Positions 7,901 through 14,299 of a stretch of DNA of 14,345 bases are shown here, one piece after another. The stretch is from Flavobacteriales bacterium (GTDB taxonomy: Bacteria > Bacteroidota > Bacteroidia > Flavobacteriales_D > Parvicellaceae). Each line of letters starts with the position of its first letter. Within the stretch, counting starts at the first letter, position 1. The stretch is from the NCBI GenBank assembly GCA_027047735.1, contig JALTUD010000512.1, positions 1 to 14,345 of the forward strand, read 5' to 3'. The notes under the pieces are model-generated. The model had not been told where the DNA came from, made no database searches, and saw only the letters and a list, made by a program, of their open reading frames with translations. The position numbers and the translations under genes are program-made.

Positions 7901-9569
7901 GAATACATCATCCAATCAAAAACAAAGTAACAGTATTTTAGACGTTCCCGATTTTCTGAACAAATATGGAGACCAAGTTGTTCTTGAATATTTAGAAGAA
8001 AACCCAGAGGTAAATGATTTGTTAGGCGACCCTTTGAGTTTGGGAGGTAAAGCCAATAAAGAAGGTGGGGCACACAAAGTATCTGGACGTGTTGCAGTGC
8101 TATCAACCAAAATGCAAGAAGAATTTTATCGAGATATAAAAGACCGTTACGACACATTGGTTGATTACCTCAAACAGTCTGGCGATTATGATTTAGAAGT
8201 TGAGCAATTGGACTTACAAACCGAAACTATCTCATCTAGTGTAATAAAAGTTGGTAAAGGTGGCAATTCAAGTTTTGGAGAAGATAGTATTCTCGAAAAA
8301 GTAAACGCCAATGTTTTAAAAAAGCCTTTCAAAGCAATAGAGGTTCAAAATTTGGTTCAGCAATCATTGAAAGGTAAAACCGAAAAAGAAATAAAAGAAG
8401 ATTTAGATGATGCTTATGAAACGTTTATTGCCATTCAATTGCAAAAAAATATCAATCAAATTTATGATAGATATAAAACACTAATCAACAACATTCCAAG
8501 CGAAAAGAAAGTGTTAAAAGCAATGAAAACAGACCCTGCTTATGCACAGCAATTGATTAGAGAACGTACAAAAGAATTAGAAGAAGCAATAGAAAAACGC
8601 ATTAAAGATGAGGACAAGGTAACGCAAAACAAAAAGCAATACATCAAAGGTTTGTTCTATTATTTCAGGGTAGGTAAAAAACTACAATATCCGGTACCAT
8701 CTTATGACGGCACAACAAAAAATCAATTGGCAGTTTTCTTAGGTTTTCAAATAGATACTAAAAAGCCCAATCCTTATGCACCTAGTGCCATTAAGTTGAG
8801 ATTTGCAATTGCATCAAGTCAAAAATATTTAGCAATTCCTGCCAGTTACAACAAAGATATTCAAGCCATAAAAGGAGCAAGTATTGGCGTTAGTTCAGTT
8901 GATTTAGAATCGACCTTAAAAGAATGGACAGAAATTATTGAGGAAAACACAAAAGACAGAGCCATTCGATACATTGTTACCGGCAACATTCTACAAGCCT
9001 TCTCATCTTTCAAAGGAAAGTTAGTGAGTTATACAACCAAAAAAGGAGACGTAAAAAAAGGAATACTAATGTCAGAGCATTGGTCGGTTGATAACGAAAT
9101 CAAAGGACGTGTAATTGTTCCCATTGCAAAAGCATTAAAGATTATTCGCTCAATGACAAATGGAAGTGCCTTGTACGCAAGTCATAACCTAGCATTTTTC
9201 AAACAGTACGATAACTCTTTTAGAATTGTTGTACCAGCGTCAAACAAAAAAGGAGCCATCATTTTTTTAAATAAAGACTTACTCAAATTGGTAAACAACA
9301 ATCTATTCGAGAAAACATCTAGTCAAATGGTTGCCAATTTAGAAATGGACAACTTAGAGAAATTCCTTGAGATATTGCAAGAGCAGATAGGTGTTACTAT
9401 TCCTTTATTGCAACATCAAATTGAAAGCATAGGATTAGTGGTTACCAAAACCCGAAAACGTGTCAAAATTCAACCACCTCCAAAAGAGGAAGAATTTAAA
9501 ATGGACACAAGACTTTTAGAGTTTGAAGCAGAAGCCTTAGAACTAGAACTTGAATTATTATCCTTTTAA
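4914..9569 (+). CDS. N6-methyltransferase / Strawberry-notch-type helicase fusion (DarB-like)
   Basis: This is a 1551-residue multidomain protein. After a short N-terminal region comes an N6-adenine methyltransferase: motif I FEPSAGNG at 134-141 and catalytic NPPFG at 195-199. A superfamily 2 helicase follows, with Walker A GDQTGIGKGR at 440-449, DESH at 569-572, SAT at 598-600 and QKRGRINRTGQ at 954-964 as motif VI. The GD.TG.GKGR loop and the C-terminal INRTGQ form are those of Strawberry-notch (SBNO) helicases. Such methylase-helicase fusions occur in phages and plasmids; phage P1 DarB, an antirestriction protein carried in the virion, is the best-known relative. The last 450 residues have no motif I recognise and end in an acidic Leu/Glu tail. 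Protection of incoming DNA, or remodelling of element DNA, is the likely role. Residues 14-21 derive from a REP-like repeat. Confidence 0.87.
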   Translation: MTYDRKHIANSKASTERSRSEKIYYQTMVNHLRNGDKLNRPKTEKLAISLGILDRTKIKELTELAIVIRAREIALRPGTRFDKFNNIVELYKNQTNLSFRTSQSILLQQYSTPAPIGYLMGLYCGIDSHTKSVFEPSAGNGLLTIATKPSRVVVNEIDPVRNENLVRQVYKEVYSQDASKDFPQFSRHFDAVITNPPFGRLSKAEMYDGFPIKELDHHMALVALSKMKVNGKAAIIIGSHTQWDERGRIQKGKNRIFFNYLYSHYNVDDVILINGSKLYSRQGTSFNTRLILIDGVRKRPNGVAPLKNELQSQVVNSFDELYNRISMYFDKKQPLDKLVLEALELENELLSQELGAPYLPASDSCFVLDTQVPDAMEFEMHQAINRIKQDVGGDMDNFVRHRLGYTYKTQLCNALSAEQIDAVGVSIYNIEALGQAVIIGDQTGIGKGRVAASMIRYAVQQGITPIFLTEKANLFSDIYRDLSAIGSENLRPFIVNARGSKTHIKDENGNVVYEALTKPEQDAIFKNKKIPNGYDFVVATYSQFNSPDKKPLKPQFLLEIAKGAIIIMDESHNSSGSSNTGVFMQGVLARTKGAIFLSATFAKRPDNMPIYAMKTAISEANMSKEELVDAITKGGVALQEVLASQLVAEGQMIRRERTYEGIEVNYITLFDKAKEHKAIADNVTNIIRDIIKFQEVHINARVDELDEIAAAEGSEVDLREGTNQGGVDNQPYFSKVFNIINQMLFSIKAEAVAEKAIERLKQGKKPLIAFASTMGSFIEQMGSVGDVIKADFSIVLDKGLQGVLRYTVTLPNGEKDYKYFDVSELSVEAQDEYARISENIREIATGITISPIDVIVQKIENAGYSVAEVTGRKLKLNLNLKSGMGEIDNRKKINTNDAFREFNNNEVDVLLINQSGSTGASAHAIVTDKVSEKDVKQRVMIVLQPELDINTEVQKRGRINRTGQILKPIYDYVNSAIPAEQRLMMMLQKKLKSLDANTSSNQKQSNSILDVPDFLNKYGDQVVLEYLEENPEVNDLLGDPLSLGGKANKEGGAHKVSGRVAVLSTKMQEEFYRDIKDRYDTLVDYLKQSGDYDLEVEQLDLQTETISSSVIKVGKGGNSSFGEDSILEKVNANVLKKPFKAIEVQNLVQQSLKGKTEKEIKEDLDDAYETFIAIQLQKNINQIYDRYKTLINNIPSEKKVLKAMKTDPAYAQQLIRERTKELEEAIEKRIKDEDKVTQNKKQYIKGLFYYFRVGKKLQYPVPSYDGTTKNQLAVFLGFQIDTKKPNPYAPSAIKLRFAIASSQKYLAIPASYNKDIQAIKGASIGVSSVDLESTLKEWTEIIEENTKDRAIRYIVTGNILQAFSSFKGKLVSYTTKKGDVKKGILMSEHWSVDNEIKGRVIVPIAKALKIIRSMTNGSALYASHNLAFFKQYDNSFRIVVPASNKKGAIIFLNKDLLKLVNNNLFEKTSSQMVANLEMDNLEKFLEILQEQIGVTIPLLQHQIESIGLVVTKTRKRVKIQPPPKEEEFKMDTRLLEFEAEALELELELLSF
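4955..4974 (+). repeat. REP-like palindromic repeat read in frame within the helicase gene
   Basis: The 20 bases CACTGAGCGTAGTCGTAGTG have complementary ends (CACT...AGTG). They closely match, from memory, a short palindrome scattered through many Flavobacteriia genomes, CACTGAGCGTAGTCGAAGTG. Here they are translated as part of STERSRSE, an Arg/Ser-rich stretch unlike its surroundings and more GC-rich than the neighbouring DNA. The match to the genomic repeat is from memory and unverified. Confidence 0.45.
5934..5966 (+). repeat. First copy of a 33-base degenerate direct repeat (EALELENELLS)
   Basis: It lies within the helicase fusion and encodes residues 341-351, just after the methyltransferase domain. 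It matches 9531-9563 at 27 of 33 positions by eye, in the same reading frame. It may be a duplicated peptide motif or convergent Leu/Glu-rich sequence. Confidence 0.4.
9531..9563 (+). repeat. Second copy of the 33-base degenerate direct repeat (EALELELELLS)
   Basis: It encodes residues 1540-1550, the extreme C-terminus of the helicase fusion, one residue before the end. See 5934-5966 for the partner. The acidic, leucine-rich end could be a docking peptide; this is inference. Confidence 0.4.
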
Positions 9570-9580
9570 ACTTTAGCATT

Positions 9581-11083
9581 ATGATTACAATACAAAATTA
9601 TTATACAGAAACAGCAGGCTTAAAGCAAACAGATTTGCCTTTAACACTTTGGAAAGGTCATCAATTCGTGGACAAAGTAACACAAAATGGCAATTCGTGG
9701 GATGCTTATAACGCTAGTGCTTCTATCAAAAAAACGATTGATTTATTCTTAGATAAATTGAATGAATTTATGGCGAAAAAAGGAGGGAGCAAATCATCAA
9801 CTAGCAAACCTAAAAAGACTTCCCCAAAAACAGCAAGAACAACCAAACCAAAGGTAAAGCCAAGTACACCAACCTCAAAAACTGTAAAACCAAAGAAAAA
9901 AACAGCCAGAGAATTAGCCTACGAAAAAGCCGAAAAGGTAGAGACGATTAGTGTTGAATTGAAAATGATTAAACGATTTGTGTTGATGCACGACAAAGTA
10001 AAAACACAAAACCAAATTCGATTATTCATAAACGCATTGCAAAAAGCAATAGTTGAAAAACGTATTCGCAAAACTTCTCCTTATGCAAAAGAGATAAATA
10101 AAATACAAGACTACCTCATTGGTTTGCACGCTCAATTCAAAAACGATTCTGATATTCTTAAAGTTGATATTGCAGAATCAATCAGAGGTAAGTATTTGAC
10201 TTTGGTAGGTAAACAAGCAGAATTGTATTCAGTAAAGTTTATCAAAAGTTACATCAACCTACAAGGTAAAATGGTAACCAACATCAAAGCAAAACGACTG
10301 TATAACAGAATTGCATCAGCCATTAACAGTAATAAATTAACAAAGAAAGACCGTTATTGGAATGAGATTGATTCCATAATGGCTACGCTTAAATCTTTTG
10401 TCAAAAAGAATGTAGAGGAAGGAATGTTGATTGTGTCTAGCAAAGAATTAAACGGTTTGCAAGGAATTGTTTTGGGTTGTGTGGTTTGTGATAAAAACCT
10501 AAACGGAGTAAATACCATTCCACGAAATACCATAATGAGCAGTACAGATATTGTAAACCTAGATTTTGAGAAATTAGGTTTTACCGGGAAGTGGAAAAAA
10601 TTAATTGGAGATCCTTCAAGTGGTTTTACAGCAATGATTTTTGGTAAACCCAAAATGGGTAAATCTTATTTAGCAGTCGATTTTAGTGGATACTTAGCAC
10701 GAAATCACGGAACAGTGTTATACGTGGCTCGTGAGGAGGGAATAGATGATACTTTGCAACAAAAGTTAAAAGACAAAAATGTGGCTCACCCAGATTTATA
10801 TGTGAGTGATTATCTCCCAGAAGATTTATCAAAGTATGACTTTGTGTTTTTGGATAGTGTCAATAAGTTGGGCTTAACCCCAGAAGATTTGGAACTACTC
10901 AAACGCAAATTTCCAACAACATCATTTGTTTACATTTTTCAGACCACCAAACAAGGAAACTTTAGAGGTGGTAATGAATTTCAGCATGATGTAGATGTGG
11001 TAATTGAAGTACCAGAAAAAGGACAAGCCATTCAGTTTGGGAGATTCAATCAAGGAGGAGAAATAAACATATTCAGTCGATAA
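9581..11083 (+). CDS. RecA/RadA-like ATPase with disordered linker
   Basis: This 500-residue protein lies 11 bases after the helicase fusion. Residues 1-66 form a small domain I do not recognise. Residues about 67-110 are a Lys/Ser/Thr/Pro-rich, surely disordered linker, followed by a long helical region (110-290). The C-terminal ATPase has Walker A GKPKMGKS at 355-362, a strand VLYVAREEG (near 385), Walker B FVFLDS with Asp425, and a TTKQGNFRGG loop followed by D.DVVIEV. This order is that of RecA-fold ATPases such as RadA/Sms and DnaB-like or RepA-like proteins. It probably works on element DNA in replication, recombination or partner loading; the linker may tether a partner such as the adjacent helicase. 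It has no primase motif and no zinc finger. The exact function is uncertain. Confidence 0.75.
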   Translation: MITIQNYYTETAGLKQTDLPLTLWKGHQFVDKVTQNGNSWDAYNASASIKKTIDLFLDKLNEFMAKKGGSKSSTSKPKKTSPKTARTTKPKVKPSTPTSKTVKPKKKTARELAYEKAEKVETISVELKMIKRFVLMHDKVKTQNQIRLFINALQKAIVEKRIRKTSPYAKEINKIQDYLIGLHAQFKNDSDILKVDIAESIRGKYLTLVGKQAELYSVKFIKSYINLQGKMVTNIKAKRLYNRIASAINSNKLTKKDRYWNEIDSIMATLKSFVKKNVEEGMLIVSSKELNGLQGIVLGCVVCDKNLNGVNTIPRNTIMSSTDIVNLDFEKLGFTGKWKKLIGDPSSGFTAMIFGKPKMGKSYLAVDFSGYLARNHGTVLYVAREEGIDDTLQQKLKDKNVAHPDLYVSDYLPEDLSKYDFVFLDSVNKLGLTPEDLELLKRKFPTTSFVYIFQTTKQGNFRGGNEFQHDVDVVIEVPEKGQAIQFGRFNQGGEINIFSR

Positions 11084-11109
11084 TTATTAATCAATTAAAA
11101 CAAGTAGAG

Positions 11110-12297
11110 ATGAAAAATAGAAAGCAAAAATTCGCATTAGTATTGAGTGGTGGAGGTTTTAACTGTGCCTTTCAATTAGGAGCATTGAATTACATCAACA
11201 AAAATTGGAAAAAGATAACAGGCTTATCAACGCCTATGAAGTTTGATATAATTGCAGGTGTAAGTGGTGGAGCATTAAATGGTTCGTTAGTCGCTATGAA
11301 TGAATTAGCATTGCTAAATGATTTATGGATATATCAAATAGGTAAAAAAGGAGTTTCGGAGGTGTACACTTCAGAACTGATTGATACATCAAGCAAAGCC
11401 GATAAAATCAAATTAAAAATTGATGTGAAACAATTGGCTAAAAAGTTAATTCCAGAGTTGAAAGTCAAGTTTGGATTCTTCAATAAATTAGGATTGATTT
11501 TCTCAAAACAAAAGAGAAAAGAAGTACTTCAATCCATTATCAAAGAAGTGGAGCAAAGTGTTAAAGTCAATCTACCTAAATACAAAAGTATTGCTGACAA
11601 CACACCTCTTAGAAAAAAACTAGAGAAGTATTTAGACAGAAGTAAAATCAAAGGAACAGACTTTTTATGTGGCTTTGTTTCATTAGATACAGGAGCATAT
11701 CACGGTGTATTGCACAATCAATTCAGTTCTGAACAAGACTTTATCAATGGGGTTATTGCTTCAACATCTATTCCTATGGTTTGGAATCCTGTAAAAAGTA
11801 TTCAGTTCAATTCTGAAAATGGATTGGTGCAAAGTTTAAATAATGTAGATGGAGGAGTAAGAAATGTAACGCCATTGGGTGATGTTATCAAACTAATCAA
11901 TCAGGATAAAGAGGATTGTGACTACAAAATCATTGTAATTAATACCAATAGTGGTAAACCAAAACAGAAAGACTTTTCAAACAAATCTATCATTGAAATT
12001 GCAGTCCGTTCATTGTATGAAATTGCTATTACAGAAGTTTTTAACAATGATGTGCACCATTTTACTAGAGTAAACAAGATAGTAAAACAAGCAGAAGCGT
12101 GGGATGATGAAATAGCATTGTTCAACGAACGCAATACGCAAATCAAGTCCTTTGATGCAGTCATCATTAACCCTCACAAGGATATTGAAATGGGTAGTTC
12201 ATTGGTTGCAAATGAAAAATTAATCAACTTTAGAATGCTTCACGGAGCATCTATGGCTCAAATAGCCTTTGATAAGAAAGTTTTTAACAATGGATAA
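11110..12297 (+). CDS. Patatin-like phospholipase
   Basis: This 395-residue protein hydrolyses acyl ester bonds in lipids, as expected for the family. It has the oxyanion-hole loop LSGGGFNCAFQLGAL near 13-27, the nucleophile elbow GVSGGA with Ser52, the block ASTSIPMVWNP, and the catalytic aspartate in VDGG (Asp247). The Ser-Asp dyad is complete, so an active enzyme is expected. Residues about 75-190 form a Lys-rich helical insertion longer than in small patatins. No signal peptide or membrane segment is evident, so it should be cytoplasmic or injected. It sits between the ATPase and the recombinase genes, 26 bases after the former. Possible roles are membrane breakdown at virus exit, lipid supply for an internal membrane, or cargo that defends or kills cells. 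No nucleotide cyclase of a CBASS operon is nearby. Confidence 0.88.
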   Translation: MKNRKQKFALVLSGGGFNCAFQLGALNYINKNWKKITGLSTPMKFDIIAGVSGGALNGSLVAMNELALLNDLWIYQIGKKGVSEVYTSELIDTSSKADKIKLKIDVKQLAKKLIPELKVKFGFFNKLGLIFSKQKRKEVLQSIIKEVEQSVKVNLPKYKSIADNTPLRKKLEKYLDRSKIKGTDFLCGFVSLDTGAYHGVLHNQFSSEQDFINGVIASTSIPMVWNPVKSIQFNSENGLVQSLNNVDGGVRNVTPLGDVIKLINQDKEDCDYKIIVINTNSGKPKQKDFSNKSIIEIAVRSLYEIAITEVFNNDVHHFTRVNKIVKQAEAWDDEIALFNERNTQIKSFDAVIINPHKDIEMGSSLVANEKLINFRMLHGASMAQIAFDKKVFNNG

Positions 12298-12826
12298 CGC
12301 TAAAAAACATAGCGTTAATAAATCAATCCAACCAACTGTAAAACCAGAGGTTACAGCAAATTCTTTAGATACAGAATTTACAAAAAACGATTTTGCCCCG
12401 ACTAATAATCAGTTGGCAAAGAAATCTAAAAAATTCTCCAACCCAGAAAAGAGCCACTACATTAGCCAATGTAGTGGTTTTCAAATGGGACTAATGGAAA
12501 TAATAAAATTGAAAAATATTCTGAATTACAAAGACTTACGCTCAGTAATACATTGGTGTAGCAAAAATGATGTTTTTATCATTCATCAGGGCAATAAGCA
12601 ATTTGTAAATCAATGGGAATTCATTTTGTCCTTTTACAAGCCATTTATCAAGAACCTAAAAAGAAAGCATAAGAATTGGAAAGAAATGTTTTTGAATTAC
12701 ATCAATGGAAACATCAATCATTTATTAGCCATAATCAATGATGACCTACCATTTGAAAACAAAACCAATTACAAACCAATTGATAAAGTTGGTGCGGACT
12801 TCCTTAAAAACATCAAAGAATTATGA
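12290..12826 (+). CDS. Putative helix-turn-helix excisionase-like protein
   Basis: I choose the ATG at 12290 (178 residues), overlapping the patatin gene by eight bases; an in-frame ATG at 12269 would add seven residues. Residues 1-60 are polar and probably disordered. At about 80-112, YKDLRSVIHWC...GNKQFVNQWEF has the layout of a MerR/excisionase-type winged helix-turn-helix, in which a helix ending in WC is followed by a short strand pair and a FV..EF wing. This is a pattern judgement, not an established match. A basic segment (KNLKRKHKNWK) follows. The stop overlaps the integrase start as ATGA, so the proteins are made together, as expected for a directionality factor or DNA-binding partner of the recombinase. 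Two perfect inverted repeats lie within the 5' part of the gene. It could also be an unrelated DNA-binding protein. Confidence 0.6.
   Translation: MDNAKKHSVNKSIQPTVKPEVTANSLDTEFTKNDFAPTNNQLAKKSKKFSNPEKSHYISQCSGFQMGLMEIIKLKNILNYKDLRSVIHWCSKNDVFIIHQGNKQFVNQWEFILSFYKPFIKNLKRKHKNWKEMFLNYINGNINHLLAIINDDLPFENKTNYKPIDKVGADFLKNIKEL
12295..12317. repeat. Perfect 8-bp inverted repeat over the patatin stop codon
   Basis: TAACGCTA, a seven-base A-rich loop, then TAGCGTTA. The left arm contains the patatin stop codon (12295-12297). No T-run follows, so it is a poor intrinsic terminator. It could be a protein-binding operator for the adjacent HTH protein or an RNA hairpin. Confidence 0.55.
12454..12477. 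repeat. Perfect 10-bp hairpin followed by TTTT inside a coding region
   Basis: CCACTACATT, loop AGCC, then AATGTAGTGG, directly followed by TTTT. The stem is perfect and the loop short, like an intrinsic terminator or a dyad operator, yet it lies in frame within the excisionase-like gene and encodes part of KSHYISQCSGF. It may act as an attenuator before the integrase, or as a binding site. Confidence 0.65.
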
Positions 12827-14145
12827 AAAATAGCAAGCCATTAATAATTGATAAAAGAGATAAGGTAAAAGGATTGTTTGTGTATTGTCAAAAATGCCAA
12901 AGGCTAATTGATAACCGCATTTGTGGTAAACCCAAAAAGAGATTAAGCACTTGCAAAGACACCAACAAGCATATGTTTAAAGCCATTGTAACCATTCCAG
13001 GCACAAATGGAAGCAAACGAAAAACCAAAACATTCAGAACTAAAGATGTTCAAGAAGCCACCAGATTGAAGCAAGATTTTGAGAATGAATTGAAACGAGC
13101 AAACTACCAAAGTGCAGATACACTTACACCAGAACTCGAAATTCAAAAACCTCAATTAATGATTGATTGTATGTCAATGTATTTGAGTTACCTCAACAAT
13201 GAAGGCGTAGCGGCACATAAAGTCAAAATCAGAACACAAAGCCACATTAAAGATATTGAGCGTTTTTTCAGATACTTCTGCTTATCTCTAAAAGACAACA
13301 ATATTGACCATACCATTATCACCATTCATCAGGTCAATGAAAAAGCGGTTGCCTTATTGCACAATTACATTGTAGATGTGTTGCAATACAAAAACAAAAC
13401 GTACAATAAGTTTATGGGGGCTATGCGCCAATTCATCAATTGGCTAATCGTAAAACGAGATTATGACTTGAAAAACCATTTTGTAGGTGTAACAAGACGT
13501 TCGGAAGTAATTGATAAAACCATCATTTCAAAGACGGAGTTCAATAAATTGCTTTCCGTAGTTGATGCAAAAAAAGGAATTAAAGAATACTCAACAGGGG
13601 AGAGAAAGAACCTTTACCGTCCGTGGCTCAAACACGCTTTTAGATTAGCATTACAAACTGGACTAAGACGAGAAGAATTTATGTCTATCAAATTCAGCGA
13701 TATTGTTTTAGACGAAAACGGTAATATGCTATTCGTCAAAATAGAAAACTTCAAAGTCAATCGTAAAAACGGTGTATCTGGAACTGAAAATGCCACAATG
13801 AAGCACATTCCAATTACACGAGCATTAAAAGAATTGCTTTTAGAACTCGACTACAACAACAATATTGGTTCAGACAAATACATCATAGGTACAGACGATA
13901 AAACTACCTTAAAAACGAGAATAGATGTTGTTTCCAAAGCCTTTACTCATTATTGGCAATTCACAGGCTACGAGAAAAAAGCTCAACTCAAACATTTGCG
14001 TAAAACCTACCTAACAGCCCTAGTTCAACAATTCGGAGAAAAAGCCAACCTCATCAGTTCTCACTCTGGTATAGAAGTTCTAAAGAAACACTATGTAAAC
14101 GATCAGGAGTTGATTAAGGCGACTAGTGAATTTAGGGTGTTTTAG
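12823..14145 (+). CDS. Tyrosine recombinase (integrase) with Cys4 N-terminus
   Basis: This 440-residue enzyme cuts and rejoins DNA at attachment sites to insert or excise the element. The catalytic set is visible: Arg282 in TGLRREEF, His391 and Arg393 in KHLRKTYLT, His414 in SHSGIEVL, and the nucleophile Tyr424 in KKHYV. A core-binding domain of phage-integrase SAM type is recognisable at about 110-215 (YLSYLNNEG, IKDIERFFRYF). The N-terminus has four cysteines (Cys22, Cys25, Cys34, Cys44) that could form a zinc ribbon, followed by a TFRTKD-type arm-binding segment. Tyrosine integrases usually lack such a zinc site, so this is a distinctive subtype. The start overlaps the previous gene by four bases. 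The gene ends next to a candidate att core, which supports this being the right end of the element. Confidence 0.93.
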   Translation: MKNSKPLIIDKRDKVKGLFVYCQKCQRLIDNRICGKPKKRLSTCKDTNKHMFKAIVTIPGTNGSKRKTKTFRTKDVQEATRLKQDFENELKRANYQSADTLTPELEIQKPQLMIDCMSMYLSYLNNEGVAAHKVKIRTQSHIKDIERFFRYFCLSLKDNNIDHTIITIHQVNEKAVALLHNYIVDVLQYKNKTYNKFMGAMRQFINWLIVKRDYDLKNHFVGVTRRSEVIDKTIISKTEFNKLLSVVDAKKGIKEYSTGERKNLYRPWLKHAFRLALQTGLRREEFMSIKFSDIVLDENGNMLFVKIENFKVNRKNGVSGTENATMKHIPITRALKELLLELDYNNNIGSDKYIIGTDDKTTLKTRIDVVSKAFTHYWQFTGYEKKAQLKHLRKTYLTALVQQFGEKANLISSHSGIEVLKKHYVNDQELIKATSEFRVF

Positions 14146-14149
14146 GGTG
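14131..14149. repeat. Two 9-bp direct repeats spaced by one helical turn
   Basis: TTTAGGGTGTTTTAGGGTGG contains two copies of TTTAGGGTG that start exactly ten bases apart (14131 and 14141). They span the integrase stop codon (14143-14145) and sit directly before the inverted repeat at 14151. Placing identical sites on one face of the helix is typical of arm-type integrase or excisionase binding sites; this role is inferred. Confidence 0.5.
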
Positions 14150-14150
14150 G

Positions 14151-14169
14151 TAAGTCGTAATTCGACTTA
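14151..14169. other. Candidate attachment-site core (7-bp inverted repeats, 5-bp spacer)
   Basis: TAAGTCG, spacer TAATT, CGACTTA. Perfect inverted arms around a 5-bp spacer match the core layout bound by tyrosine recombinases, and the site lies six bases after the integrase stop. As RNA it would also be a seven-pair hairpin, but no T-run follows, so a terminator is less likely. The other end of the element is outside the window, so no matching copy can be seen. Confidence 0.45.
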
Positions 14170-14299
14170 AATATTTATCGAATAATATATCAATTAAAGC
14201 AAATAATAATCAAATACTTTTTTACTTATCCTTTTTAAAATTTTTTTTAAAAAAATAGGTTATAATTAGAGATAATATTAACTAAATAATTAAAGAAGG
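14170..14299. other. AT-rich intergenic spacer, possible promoter region
   Basis: This stretch is nearly pure A/T. It contains an imperfect palindrome (ATATTTATCGAATAATAT at 14171-14188), and a long A/T dyad at 14230-14259 bounded by CC and GG whose T and A runs could form a weak two-way terminator. TATAAT at about 14261-14266 resembles a -10 box, but no TAnnTTTG element of the Bacteroidota type is clear. AAAGAAGG abuts the next start, too close to serve as a normal ribosome site. No gene or RNA is recognised. Confidence 0.4.

Noticed and set aside
2441..9569. A DISARM, BREX or Dnd defence system
   Set aside because: Methylases, a helicase and a PAPS-reductase-like protein are present. However, DrmA/DrmB, PglZ/BrxC and DndA/DndD/DndE are all missing, and the helicase is of SBNO type fused to a methylase, so antirestriction fits better.
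10354..10653. 99-codon open frame on the - strand
   Set aside because: It is antisense to the middle of the ATPase gene, with no recognisable domain. It is best explained by AT-rich codon use.
11110..12297. CBASS patatin effector (CapV)
   Set aside because: No cyclic-oligonucleotide synthase (CD-NTase) or ancillary gene is adjacent, and the neighbours are an ATPase and a recombination module.
14151..14169. Intrinsic terminator after the integrase
   Set aside because: The seven-pair stem is followed by AAATATTTAT, not a T-run. The 7-5-7 symmetry fits a recombinase core better, though termination is not excluded.
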